Source of the DNA: Cytophagales bacterium
Lineage (GTDB): Bacteria; Bacteroidota; Bacteroidia; Cytophagales; Flammeovirgaceae
Direction of reading: 5' to 3'
DNA length: 64,000 nt
NCBI GenBank assembly: GCA_025056215.1
Contig: JANWWC010000002.1
Span: 423,052-487,051, forward strand
Position numbers and translations under genes: made by a program. Below, piece by piece: positions 53,887 through 62,796 of the stretch (within the stretch, counting starts at the first letter, position 1; each line of letters begins with the position of its first letter). The notes beneath the pieces were generated by a model, which worked only from the letters and a program-made list of their open reading frames with translations, was not told where the DNA came from and made no database searches.

Positions 53887-56178
53887 TTACTGTATGACAA
53901 CAGATTGACGCGGACCTGAGTTTGTAGCTCCCCAGTTATAGTTTTGCAAAACTGGAGTTTGCGTTTGATTAGTACCAGAAATATTTACCTGAAGTAGCTG
54001 TGGAGAACGATTAGAAAGATACAGCTTTCCTCTTGCAGGGGTGATAAACAATACTCTTCCCTTAGGAGATAATGGATTAGCTACTATTGTAGGAGTTGCA
54101 GACGGATTAGATAGAGGGCGAGAAACAATTGCACCATCGCTTCCGCTTACTCCCATATCTGTTTCATTCGGGAAGTAGAATATTTTTCCTTCTGCTACTG
54201 CTATTCCATAGAGCCAACGGTCAAACAGCTGTACCATGGTTGCTCCTGCAGTTTTATTCGCTCGATAGACGCCATTTAAGGTAACATTGTTAATAACATC
54301 ATTCACATAAATGTTATTTCCATCGATGTAAAAATCTCTAAAATCGGCACCAGTATTAGGAGAAGTAATGAAATTTAACTCTACTCCCGTTCCATCGAGG
54401 TTCATGCGATGAACTGCTGTAGGCGTAATCCAATATAATTTGTCACCATCTACTCTCATCGCGTTCGGACGAGTGGTAAACGTATAACCTACTTCCTGCA
54501 AGGTTGTACCCACAAAATCACTTGCGGAACGACGCATAAGCTTGTTTGTAGAAGTATTGACAAAATACAAGTTACCATTTGCGTAAGCAAGTGTTATATC
54601 TGCACTAGGAACAGACATTGTATCGGCGTCAGAAATATTATTGAAATCCGGATTGGGCTTATCCAAATCTATCATCACAATTCTTCTATCAGCAGCGTTT
54701 GATGTAAAATCTATCACGTACAAATCGTAAGGAGATTTTACAACAATATCGAGAGTAGCAGTATCATAATTTACTCCGTCCGAAGCGATAAGCTTTACAG
54801 TGTAAGTACCCGGATTATCGTAAGTATAAGATGGATTAGCTACATTTGCAGTATCGTTTGTGAGAGTTGGCACGCCAAAGTCCCAATGATACTGTGTTGC
54901 ATTAATTGATGTATTAGTGAAAGCAATTGGATTACGCGCTTCTAAAGTAGCGGGAACATTAAAGCTTGCAATGACTGCTCCCGGATCAGAGGCGCTCATC
55001 AATACCGAAAGCGTGTCAGAACCACCGTCGCCATTTGCAATAAGCACCACTGGAAATTGTGTCATCAGCATCGGAATGTTATAAGTGACGTTAGTAGTGG
55101 TATAAACGTTACCATTTACATTCCAAATAAACGACAAACTATCTCCTGTAGAAGTGTTTGTAAAAGTAACGGGATTGTTATAGAGAGCAGGATTAGGAGA
55201 AAACGTAAAGGAAGCAACAGTAGGACGAGGACGCACTAAAATGTTCATTTCAGTAGAGTCTATTCCAAACTGGTTAGAAGCTACCAAACGCACTCTATAA
55301 GTACCGCGAGGAGTAGATACAGGTACACTAAAATTGAAATTGACATCTGATGTATTTGTTTTAAGCTTACTTTCGGTATAAATCACGCTATCGCCTCGTA
55401 ACACTTTTAGAACCAAATTCAAGTTTAAGAAATCAGAAATGTTGGTGCGAGAGCGCTCAGTAATCACGAGCGTGTTTCCACGCACAATAGTTGTATCAGT
55501 AGGTCTTACCAAAACAGAGGTAGGCGCTGGCGGCGCTACTACAGTCACGAGCATAGAAGTGGTATCAGTAGCAGAGGCTGTGGTAGCTGTCAATCGCACG
55601 CGATAATTTCCACCATTTGCAAAAGCATATGTAAAGTTGACACTTGTAGAGGAATCTATTACAGTTCCACCTGAAGTAATAACTTGCCACTTGTAGGTAG
55701 GAAGCAATCCACCAACATTTCCAGCAATGGTTGTATTAAAGAAAGTAATAGTATCTAACTTTGCGCGCACTGAAGCTCCTGTAGGATCGAACATTTGAAA
55801 CATAGCTTTTAAGCTCGCTACACTAAGAGCTCCTACCGTAATAGTTTGAGAAGCGATGTTCTCTCCTCCTGGTCCAATAGCCTTGAGTGTAACGGTATAG
55901 TTTCCTGTAGAAGAATATGTAGTAGAAACAGTCGTTCCATAAAGCTTCGGTTCTCCTTTACCCAAATCCCATTCAAGGGTAGATGCGTTTTCCGATGTGC
56001 TAATAAAGTTTACCAATTGTCCCACAACGGGAGAGGAGGGCACTACCATAAATTTCGCTACCGGCGCAGGTGGCGGTGTTTTTTGTTCCTTTTTGTCGTC
56101 ATCTTTTTGACAACCTGACATCAGGACACTGACGATTGCTCCCAAAAGAAGCCATTTGCCGAATTGAAAGAATCTCAT
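53887..56178 (-). CDS. Multi-PKD beta-propeller lipoprotein (first of three)
   Basis: A 763-residue lipoprotein (signal ending LMSGC, followed by an acidic/Lys linker). Five PKD-like domains of about 85 residues cover roughly 38-485. Core strands seen include TLEWDLGKGEPKLYG, YKWQVITSGG, FIWNVNGNVY and YHWDFGVPTL, each followed by an NYTVTLKAIG-type strand. The C-terminal about 275 residues form a propeller (KLYWITPTAVHRMNLDG, KIFYFPNE, KLYLSNRSPQLLQVN). Extended PKD arrays usually act as spacers that project a binding head from the cell surface. It is likely the promoter-proximal gene of the set. Confidence 0.82.
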   Translation of the reverse strand: MRFFQFGKWLLLGAIVSVLMSGCQKDDDKKEQKTPPPAPVAKFMVVPSSPVVGQLVNFISTSENASTLEWDLGKGEPKLYGTTVSTTYSSTGNYTVTLKAIGPGGENIASQTITVGALSVASLKAMFQMFDPTGASVRAKLDTITFFNTTIAGNVGGLLPTYKWQVITSGGTVIDSSTSVNFTYAFANGGNYRVRLTATTASATDTTSMLVTVVAPPAPTSVLVRPTDTTIVRGNTLVITERSRTNISDFLNLNLVLKVLRGDSVIYTESKLKTNTSDVNFNFSVPVSTPRGTYRVRLVASNQFGIDSTEMNILVRPRPTVASFTFSPNPALYNNPVTFTNTSTGDSLSFIWNVNGNVYTTTNVTYNIPMLMTQFPVVLIANGDGGSDTLSVLMSASDPGAVIASFNVPATLEARNPIAFTNTSINATQYHWDFGVPTLTNDTANVANPSYTYDNPGTYTVKLIASDGVNYDTATLDIVVKSPYDLYVIDFTSNAADRRIVMIDLDKPNPDFNNISDADTMSVPSADITLAYANGNLYFVNTSTNKLMRRSASDFVGTTLQEVGYTFTTRPNAMRVDGDKLYWITPTAVHRMNLDGTGVELNFITSPNTGADFRDFYIDGNNIYVNDVINNVTLNGVYRANKTAGATMVQLFDRWLYGIAVAEGKIFYFPNETDMGVSGSDGAIVSRPLSNPSATPTIVANPLSPKGRVLFITPARGKLYLSNRSPQLLQVNISGTNQTQTPVLQNYNWGATNSGPRQSVVIQ

Positions 56179-56294
56179 TTTTTAATAAATTTACAATGAT
56201 AGACTAACTGAAATACAACTTTCGTAACAAAAGTATTTAATAATTAAATTTTGTCAAATTTTCAGTTTGAAATATTCTTATTTTCGAGAGAATT

Positions 56295-57164
56295 TTACCA
56301 ATCGGGCTTAGATTTGTCAATTTTTTGAGAAGGTTTTCGCATCATTTGTTGATAGTACTGTATTTCATTATTCTTGAGAGCATCAAGAATCAAGCGCGCT
56401 TTTTCTTCGGTCATATTAATGTTTTGTAAACGCTGTTGGCGCTGCATCATTTCACGCTCTTTTTCTTTTTTTTCTTTTTCTTCCTTGCTTTCTTTTCCTT
56501 GTTGGTTTAGCTGGTCTTTTTCTTCTTTTTCTTTTTGATGCTCAGACTTTTGGGACTCTGATGAATCTTGTTTTGGATTGCTTTGATTTTGCTGGTTTTG
56601 ATTCTGTTGAGACTGATTTTGTTGCTGTTGCTGACTTTGTTTTCCTTGTTGATTGTTTTGTTGATCTTTGTCCTGATTTTTATCATTATGCTGCTGATTT
56701 TGCTGAGAAATTTTGCGTTTGAGCAGCTCGTAATTATAACGCGCTTCTTGATTAGATGGATTCATCTTAAGCGCATTCTTGCAGTGTAGCAAGGCTCTTT
56801 CAACGTTTGTATTGCTTTCTAAAACACCTAATTGTTGGTATGCAATTGATGCTAAAGACTTATCATCCGATTGAGCTACAGATTCATAGTAACGAGTTGC
56901 CTCTTCTTGCTTCCCTAAATGGAAATAAGCATGTGCTAAATTCAAGCGAACTTGTGCGTCCTCTACCTTAAATTGATCTATCAGCGCTTGATATAGCATG
57001 GAAGCCGTTCGATAATCTTGGTTCTGATAGGCTTTTTGAGCTCGTTGTTTTATTTGGTTAATCTTGCCGATATTTTTTCCATCATCAGCAAAGCAGAATT
57101 GTAATCCTATCCAACCTAAGCTAACCCACAGCCATTTCATCATTTTTCTTGAGAAGCTTTTCAT
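56295..57164 (-). CDS. TPR protein with Gln/Lys-rich tail (BatC-like)
   Basis: A 289-residue exported protein (signal peptide ending QFCFA). Three to four TPR repeats fill about 30-140 (NQDYRTASMLYQALID, ARLNLAHAYFHLGKQEEA-type). A low-complexity region rich in Gln, Asn and Lys (about 160-245) follows, then a conserved tail with EEKARLILDALKNNEIQYYQ that resembles the end of BatC proteins of the Bacteroides aerotolerance operon. No batA, batB or MoxR gene is adjacent. It overlaps the upstream CHASE2 gene by 44 nt. Confidence 0.75.
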   Translation of the reverse strand: MKSFSRKMMKWLWVSLGWIGLQFCFADDGKNIGKINQIKQRAQKAYQNQDYRTASMLYQALIDQFKVEDAQVRLNLAHAYFHLGKQEEATRYYESVAQSDDKSLASIAYQQLGVLESNTNVERALLHCKNALKMNPSNQEARYNYELLKRKISQQNQQHNDKNQDKDQQNNQQGKQSQQQQQNQSQQNQNQQNQSNPKQDSSESQKSEHQKEKEEKDQLNQQGKESKEEKEKKEKEREMMQRQQRLQNINMTEEKARLILDALKNNEIQYYQQMMRKPSQKIDKSKPDW

Positions 57165-58344
57165 GAAGCCAATTTACAAACTTTTCTAAAAATTCCATGT
57201 AAACCGATAAAGTTAATATTGTAAGATGAATTCCGAATAAAAAATAAGACATTATAGAAAGAATTCCCATATAAAAAACATATACTGAAACATCTAATAG
57301 CGCATGAATGATGCCTTTTTGCAATTTGTTTTTTACTTTTGATTCTACGTACTGAGTCACTACGTCGTTAGGTGTAAAAATTTTGAGAGAAATCACAAAA
57401 TAAAACACAAACAAAAGTACAAGAAAAAAAGGCGATAATACATTGTCGCCTGCCTCTAAATCCAAGAATGCATTTAGAAGGATAAGCGGTCCTGCCATAT
57501 CTCCCTCAATAGTAGGGTGAGTGTCACTTCCTTGGAAATCTCCTACGATAATAATTTTATCTTTAGTGAATTCTGCAAACACTTCTAAGGGCAACTCTAT
57601 CAAATCTTTGATATAAAAAAATGGATAGCGCTTTTCTTCATCAGCGTCAAATAAATCGTAATTCCTAAGGCGATAATCAATAATAAAAGAGTTGAATATT
57701 GTTTTTCCATTGAGTTTATCAAAAAACAAGCCGTGTTCAATCTGCTGGTTGTATATTTTTTCATACATCACCAAAGGAGTTGTTTTAAGAGAATCTCCTT
57801 GAATGAGATGATATTTTAAAACCATGTCTGTCCAGCTATCGGTTTGCATATCTGAAAGCCCGAGAGGTGCTTCAAAAATGGGGTACATCGGAGCGCCTTT
57901 CTCGTCTTTATGATACGATACAACGCAATTTTTGACACGCTTCAACTCTGCTGCAAGTAGCGAATCGTTAGGAGATTTATTTTGAAAAAAAATATCAATC
58001 AGCAAAAACTTGTGGTTATTCGGATTTTGGTTGAGCATCTGTAGAAACTTTCCGAGCGACTCTCGGTTGGTAATTACATCATATCCAATCGGCAAACCCG
58101 TTTTTTCATCTACTTTTTCAATGAGTTGTTTTTCCCACGTTACTCCTACAAACATAAACCGATTTCTATCGGGCTTATCGAGCTCAGGTAGAATTTTGCG
58201 TTTCACAGTAGCGGAGTACTGGATAAGAGTAGCCTCATCTCCAAAAGTGAAAGGAAGTGACAAACTCCAAAGTGTCAGAAAAACAAGAAAGAAAGCGTGC
58301 AAGAAAGAGAGTAAAAAGCGATAGCTCCAAAATCTTTTAAACAT
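57121..58344 (-). CDS. CHASE2-domain membrane protein without output domain
   Basis: A 407-residue membrane protein: one N-terminal helix, a periplasmic CHASE2-type sensor domain (about 50-310) and two or three C-terminal helices. Typical CHASE2 segments are KFLLIDIFFQNKSPNDSLLAAEL, IIIVGDFQGSDTHPTIEGDMAG and LLNAFLDL. Unlike most CHASE2 proteins, it has no kinase or cyclase after the helices and ends in a short charged tail. It may pass signals to a partner. The downstream TPR gene starts inside its 3' end. Confidence 0.8.
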   Translation of the reverse strand: MFKRFWSYRFLLSFLHAFFLVFLTLWSLSLPFTFGDEATLIQYSATVKRKILPELDKPDRNRFMFVGVTWEKQLIEKVDEKTGLPIGYDVITNRESLGKFLQMLNQNPNNHKFLLIDIFFQNKSPNDSLLAAELKRVKNCVVSYHKDEKGAPMYPIFEAPLGLSDMQTDSWTDMVLKYHLIQGDSLKTTPLVMYEKIYNQQIEHGLFFDKLNGKTIFNSFIIDYRLRNYDLFDADEEKRYPFFYIKDLIELPLEVFAEFTKDKIIIVGDFQGSDTHPTIEGDMAGPLILLNAFLDLEAGDNVLSPFFLVLLFVFYFVISLKIFTPNDVVTQYVESKVKNKLQKGIIHALLDVSVYVFYMGILSIMSYFLFGIHLTILTLSVYMEFLEKFVNWLHEKLLKKNDEMAVG

Positions 58345-58471
58345 AATAAAGCATTAAATAAAAAGTGCCAGGTTTTTGCAAGGTTCTACTTTTCCAAAGG
58401 TAAAACTTTTTAAAATACAAAATAATTTTCAAAATAAGATCGTATTTTTGTTACATGATGAAAAAAAGCCA

Positions 58472-60790
58472 ATGAAAGTAACTTTTCTCTTTTTAACATG
58501 TTTGCTAACTACTACCCCCTTTACATTATGCCAATTTCTAAAAGGAGATAGATACATCTCATGGGGAATCAACCAAGGATTCACAACCTACCAAGGAGAC
58601 TTATCACCTAAAAATCAGTACTTTCATCGTTCTACAGCCGGAATGAATTTAGGAATGGAAATTAGCAAAAAAATAGGCGATTTGTCGCACATCAGAGGAA
58701 ACTTAAATTGGTGCCGCATTCGAGGGAGCCATGAGGCTAAAAAACTCACCTTTCGCAATGATATTTTTGAGTTTTCTACTATTTTTCAATTAGATTTTTT
58801 CCATTTGGGCGGACATTATTCTCTAAGACCTTTTGTAAATCCCTATTTTTTTGGAGGCATAGGCTTGATATATCACAATCCTAAAGGATTTTTACCACAA
58901 GAATTTGGAAATGTATGGATTCCTTTGCAGCCACTCGGAACAGAAGGACAAGGAATTCTTTCTCCTAAATACTCTCTTTTTCAACCTGTAATTCCGTTCG
59001 GAGCAGGAATCAACTTCAAATTGCACAGCAAAATTGAAATAGGAATAGAAGTAGGATTGCGTCCGACCTTTACAGATTACTTAGACGATGTAGGCGGGAA
59101 ATACGTAGATAATCAACTATTCGGAAACAATCAACTCGCCCAAAAAATGGCAAATCCTACGCAAGCACCTGCAGGAACTAACCGCTATACTAACGACGTA
59201 AAAGATAGTTATTTAATTTCTCAATTTTTTTTGCGATACATTCTTTCTAAAAACTTAAATCCTTACCAGCTTCCTCGCATTTACGCCATTAACCAACCCA
59301 TAGAAAGCATCGTTATTTCAGAGCGTTTTACTCATCGTGAAAACCGTTACAAAGTAACTCCTATGCGAAGCATCAACTCAGAATACGATGAAATGTGTCC
59401 GACTTTTCATCGAAATGGAATTTTATTTATTTCAGATCGTCCTGTGCATAACGGGCGCTCTTTACGTGGAAACGGAAGATTATACAATCTCTTTTATTCT
59501 CCTTCTACTTACTACAAAAGAGAAGAAATCACAAAACCCGTTTATCTCGACGATCTACAACACAAAAACAAACACTTTTTTTCGCCCAATTCTTCTGTAC
59601 AAGCTCCTAATGTGATATTTACAATGTATCACGACCGCAACAATACGAACCGGATTCCTACGCAAAAAATTTATTTTGCAGAGCCCTCAGGAGAATACCT
59701 ATGGAGCAAAGTCGTCTCTTTCCCTTATAATAGCGAATGTTATTCTATCACTCATCCGTCCCTTTCAGAAGATGGAACGATACTTTACTTTGTGTCTGAT
59801 ATGTCTGGCGGGTTAGGAGGAACGGACATCTACATTTCTCGTTTCATCGACGGCCAATGGACACTTCCTCAAAACATAGGTCAACCTGTCAATACTCCTG
59901 GCAACGAATTATTTCCTTTCATTCATCAAGATGGAACACTTTATTTTGCTTCTGACGGTCATGCGGGAATGGGAGGATTAGATATCTTTGAAGCCATCCC
60001 TGATAAAGAAATCGGGCGATTTGTACGCGTAGAAAATGTAGGCTCGCCTATCAATTCACCTTATGACGATTTTGGGCTCGTTTTAGATGAAGTAAAACGT
60101 TTGGGCTATTTTACTTCCGACCGTCCTGACTTCTCTTCAGATAATCACTTGCATGGAAAAAACGACATTTACGAACTGAAAGTAGAAAAATTAAGTCCAT
60201 CTCGCTTGTTAACTGATAATAGCGATAGTTTACTCTCCATCCAACAACTTCACTTGATTGGAAAAGTTATTAATAAGTCAAGTGGAAATCCTGTACCCAG
60301 AGCAGTAGTGAAAATTCGCAACCTTATCAACGACGAAATTCAGTCCCTACGTTCTAATGAAGAAGGTATTTTTTCTGCTAATCTGTTTAGCGATGGACTT
60401 TATGAAATAGGCTGCAGCGCTATCGGGTTTGAATTTTTTACACCTATTACTCTCAATACTTTAGGGAAAACAGATAGTATTATTAACCTCCACCTATATA
60501 TCGAACCTGCCAAATATAAATTCACTATACGGGGACAAATCAAAGATGAAATCCAAGATACTCCTTTGCCTGATGTTCTTATTACAGTCTTAGATTTAGA
60601 AAAGGAAAAACAGTACCAACTGCGTTCCAACGCTAAAGGAGAATACACTATTGAATTAGAAAATGAAAAAAACTATACTATTCACATCTCTGAGAAAGGA
60701 TATGCAGAAAAATTCTTTCATATTTCAACCTATAACAAAAAATCTTCTCAAACTATTATTCTGAATATGACGTTAAAACCGTTGCAGTAA
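58472..60790 (+). CDS. PorE-like envelope protein (barrel, PD40 and CRD domains)
   Basis: About 772 residues from the ATG giving MKVTFLFLT; the longer frame starts at TTG. A signal peptide is followed by an outer-membrane-type beta region of about 240 residues (DUF6089-like: YISWGINQGFTTYQGDLS). A PD40/TolB-like propeller (about 300-580) has DEMCPTFHRNG, HPSLSEDGTILYFVSDMSG and FIHQDGTLYFASDG. Two carboxypeptidase-regulatory-like domains (LIGKVINKSSGNPVP and IRGQIKDEIQDTPLP) end the protein. The order resembles PorE of the type IX secretion system but there is no OmpA domain at the end. Confidence 0.78.
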   Translation: MKVTFLFLTCLLTTTPFTLCQFLKGDRYISWGINQGFTTYQGDLSPKNQYFHRSTAGMNLGMEISKKIGDLSHIRGNLNWCRIRGSHEAKKLTFRNDIFEFSTIFQLDFFHLGGHYSLRPFVNPYFFGGIGLIYHNPKGFLPQEFGNVWIPLQPLGTEGQGILSPKYSLFQPVIPFGAGINFKLHSKIEIGIEVGLRPTFTDYLDDVGGKYVDNQLFGNNQLAQKMANPTQAPAGTNRYTNDVKDSYLISQFFLRYILSKNLNPYQLPRIYAINQPIESIVISERFTHRENRYKVTPMRSINSEYDEMCPTFHRNGILFISDRPVHNGRSLRGNGRLYNLFYSPSTYYKREEITKPVYLDDLQHKNKHFFSPNSSVQAPNVIFTMYHDRNNTNRIPTQKIYFAEPSGEYLWSKVVSFPYNSECYSITHPSLSEDGTILYFVSDMSGGLGGTDIYISRFIDGQWTLPQNIGQPVNTPGNELFPFIHQDGTLYFASDGHAGMGGLDIFEAIPDKEIGRFVRVENVGSPINSPYDDFGLVLDEVKRLGYFTSDRPDFSSDNHLHGKNDIYELKVEKLSPSRLLTDNSDSLLSIQQLHLIGKVINKSSGNPVPRAVVKIRNLINDEIQSLRSNEEGIFSANLFSDGLYEIGCSAIGFEFFTPITLNTLGKTDSIINLHLYIEPAKYKFTIRGQIKDEIQDTPLPDVLITVLDLEKEKQYQLRSNAKGEYTIELENEKNYTIHISEKGYAEKFFHISTYNKKSSQTIILNMTLKPLQ

Positions 60791-60807
60791 TAGTAATTAC
60801 TTATCAC

Positions 60808-62796
60808 ATGAAAATTCTCAAAGTAGCAGGCGCTTCTCTCAATCAGACACCTTTAGACTGGGAAAATAACCGAAGAAACATCATAGAAGCGATTCGACAA
60901 GCCAAAAAAAACCAAGTAAATGTTCTTTGCTTGCCAGAGCTATGTATTTGTGGATACGGCTGCGAAGATATGTTCCTTTCTTACTCTACTGCCGAAACAG
61001 CGTGGTACATTTTGCAAACTATTTTGCCTGAAACCACTCAGATTACCGTGAATGTAGGGCTTCCGATATGGCATTACAATAGAGTTTATAACACAGCTGC
61101 TTTACTCGCTGACGGAAAAATTGTCGGTTTTGTAGCCAAACAATTTTTAGCCAACAACGGCATTCATTACGAAACGCGATGGTTTACAGCCTGGCAAGCA
61201 GGAAAAGCAACTGAAATCGAGCGAGATGGAAAAAGATATCCATTTGGAGATGTCATCTTTGAAGTCAACCAACTCAAAATAGGATTTGAGATCTGCGAAG
61301 ATGCTTGGGCTGCCGAGCGCCCTGGTAGAAACCTTTATAAATCAGGTATAGATATTGTGTTGAATCCGAGTGCAAGCCATTTTTCATTTGAAAAATTAGA
61401 AACTAGAAAGCGATTCGTCGTAGACGGCTCTCGACAATTCGGCTGCACTTATATTTATGCCAATTTAGTAGGCAACGAAGCAGGACGTGCTATCTATGAT
61501 GGAGGAGTGATAATCGCTCAAAATGGCAAATTATTATGCGTTTCTGAGCGTTTTACCTACCACAATGTTCATCTTACCAAAGCAGATATTTCGATTTCTA
61601 CTCAACACCAACAACAAGCTCAAATGAGTGGCATTTTTCAACCTGATTTAAGAAACTACCCTGCTCTTGTCAAGATTAGTTTTTTAGAAAATTATCCAGA
61701 GAAGATTTCTCCTCCGATTTTAAAAGAAAAAAGTTGGGAAGCGAGTCCTTATTTGAAAGAAGAGGAATTTGCTCGCGCCATTGCATTAGCACTATTTGAT
61801 TATATGCGAAAAACCCGCTCTCATGGATTTGTTCTCTCCCTAAGCGGAGGGGCTGATTCTTCTTCTTTAGCAATAGCAGTGCGTTTAATGATCTATTTGG
61901 CTATTGAGCAATTAGGACTTGAAAAATTCAAAGAAAAACTCAAATACATTGCAGACTTACAACGTTGCCAAACACAAGAAGAAATTTGTTCTGTACTCTT
62001 GGCAGTTGCCTACCAACCTACTGAAAATAGCAGTGAAACTACTCAAAAGGCTGCCCAATCTCTTGCCCAAAGCATTGGAGCTACCTTTTATCAGTTTGAT
62101 ATTAATCCGATTTTTAAAGCATATGTCCAAACCATTGAAAACGCGCTTGGGCGTCCGCTTTCTTGGCAACAAGACGACATCGCACTCCAAAATATTCAGG
62201 CGCGCGTCCGTGCCCCGAGTATTTGGTTACTTGCCAACTTGCGAAAAGCGCTTTTATTAGCTACTTCCAATCGCTCAGAAGCAGCAGTAGGGTACGCTAC
62301 TATGGACGGCGATACATCTGGCGGACTAAGTCCACTTGCAGGAATTGATAAGCCTTTTATTCAAAGATGGCTGCTGTGGCTCGAACAAGTCGGTTTAGAA
62401 GGAGAGCTACGCTTTCCAGTATTGCGTTTGGTAAACGAACAAAAACCCACTGCTGAACTCCGTCCTTTGTCCTATCAGCAAACAGATGAAGACGACTTAA
62501 TGCCTTATTCCGTTCTTAATCAATTAGAAGCATATGCCATACGAGATAAATATTCTCCTTCTGATTGTTTGAGATGCTTACAATCTGATTTTCCGCAATA
62601 CTCTTCTACCAAACTCAAAGAATGGACCATTCGATTTTTTGAACTCTGGGCGCGCAATCAATGGAAAAGAGAGCGATATGCTCCTTCTTTTCATTTCGAT
62701 GACCGCAATTTAGACCCTCGCTCTTGGTGTCGCTTTCCAATTCTGTCTGGCGGATTTGAGTACGAACTAAAATCTCTTAAAGTTCCAATCAACTAG
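60808..62796 (+). CDS. nadE: Glutamine-dependent NAD+ synthetase
   Basis: A 662-residue two-domain enzyme. The N-terminal nitrilase-type glutaminase (about 1-300) has the catalytic Glu in LPELCICGYGCEDMF, a Lys in VAKQFLANNGIHYETRW and the Cys in FEICEDAW. The C-terminal NAD synthetase (about 320-650) has the SGGADSSS pyrophosphate loop and the YATMDGDTSGGLSPLAGIDK motif. It makes NAD from deamido-NAD. It begins 17 nt after the PorE-like gene on the same strand and its stop is shared with the convergent glycosyltransferase in CTAG. Confidence 0.95.
   Translation: MKILKVAGASLNQTPLDWENNRRNIIEAIRQAKKNQVNVLCLPELCICGYGCEDMFLSYSTAETAWYILQTILPETTQITVNVGLPIWHYNRVYNTAALLADGKIVGFVAKQFLANNGIHYETRWFTAWQAGKATEIERDGKRYPFGDVIFEVNQLKIGFEICEDAWAAERPGRNLYKSGIDIVLNPSASHFSFEKLETRKRFVVDGSRQFGCTYIYANLVGNEAGRAIYDGGVIIAQNGKLLCVSERFTYHNVHLTKADISISTQHQQQAQMSGIFQPDLRNYPALVKISFLENYPEKISPPILKEKSWEASPYLKEEEFARAIALALFDYMRKTRSHGFVLSLSGGADSSSLAIAVRLMIYLAIEQLGLEKFKEKLKYIADLQRCQTQEEICSVLLAVAYQPTENSSETTQKAAQSLAQSIGATFYQFDINPIFKAYVQTIENALGRPLSWQQDDIALQNIQARVRAPSIWLLANLRKALLLATSNRSEAAVGYATMDGDTSGGLSPLAGIDKPFIQRWLLWLEQVGLEGELRFPVLRLVNEQKPTAELRPLSYQQTDEDDLMPYSVLNQLEAYAIRDKYSPSDCLRCLQSDFPQYSSTKLKEWTIRFFELWARNQWKRERYAPSFHFDDRNLDPRSWCRFPILSGGFEYELKSLKVPIN

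Noticed and set aside
56460-56720. Gln/Lys-rich repeat as a tandem DNA repeat or CRISPR-like array
   Set aside because: Codons vary and there are no regular spacers; it is a low-complexity protein segment in the TPR gene.
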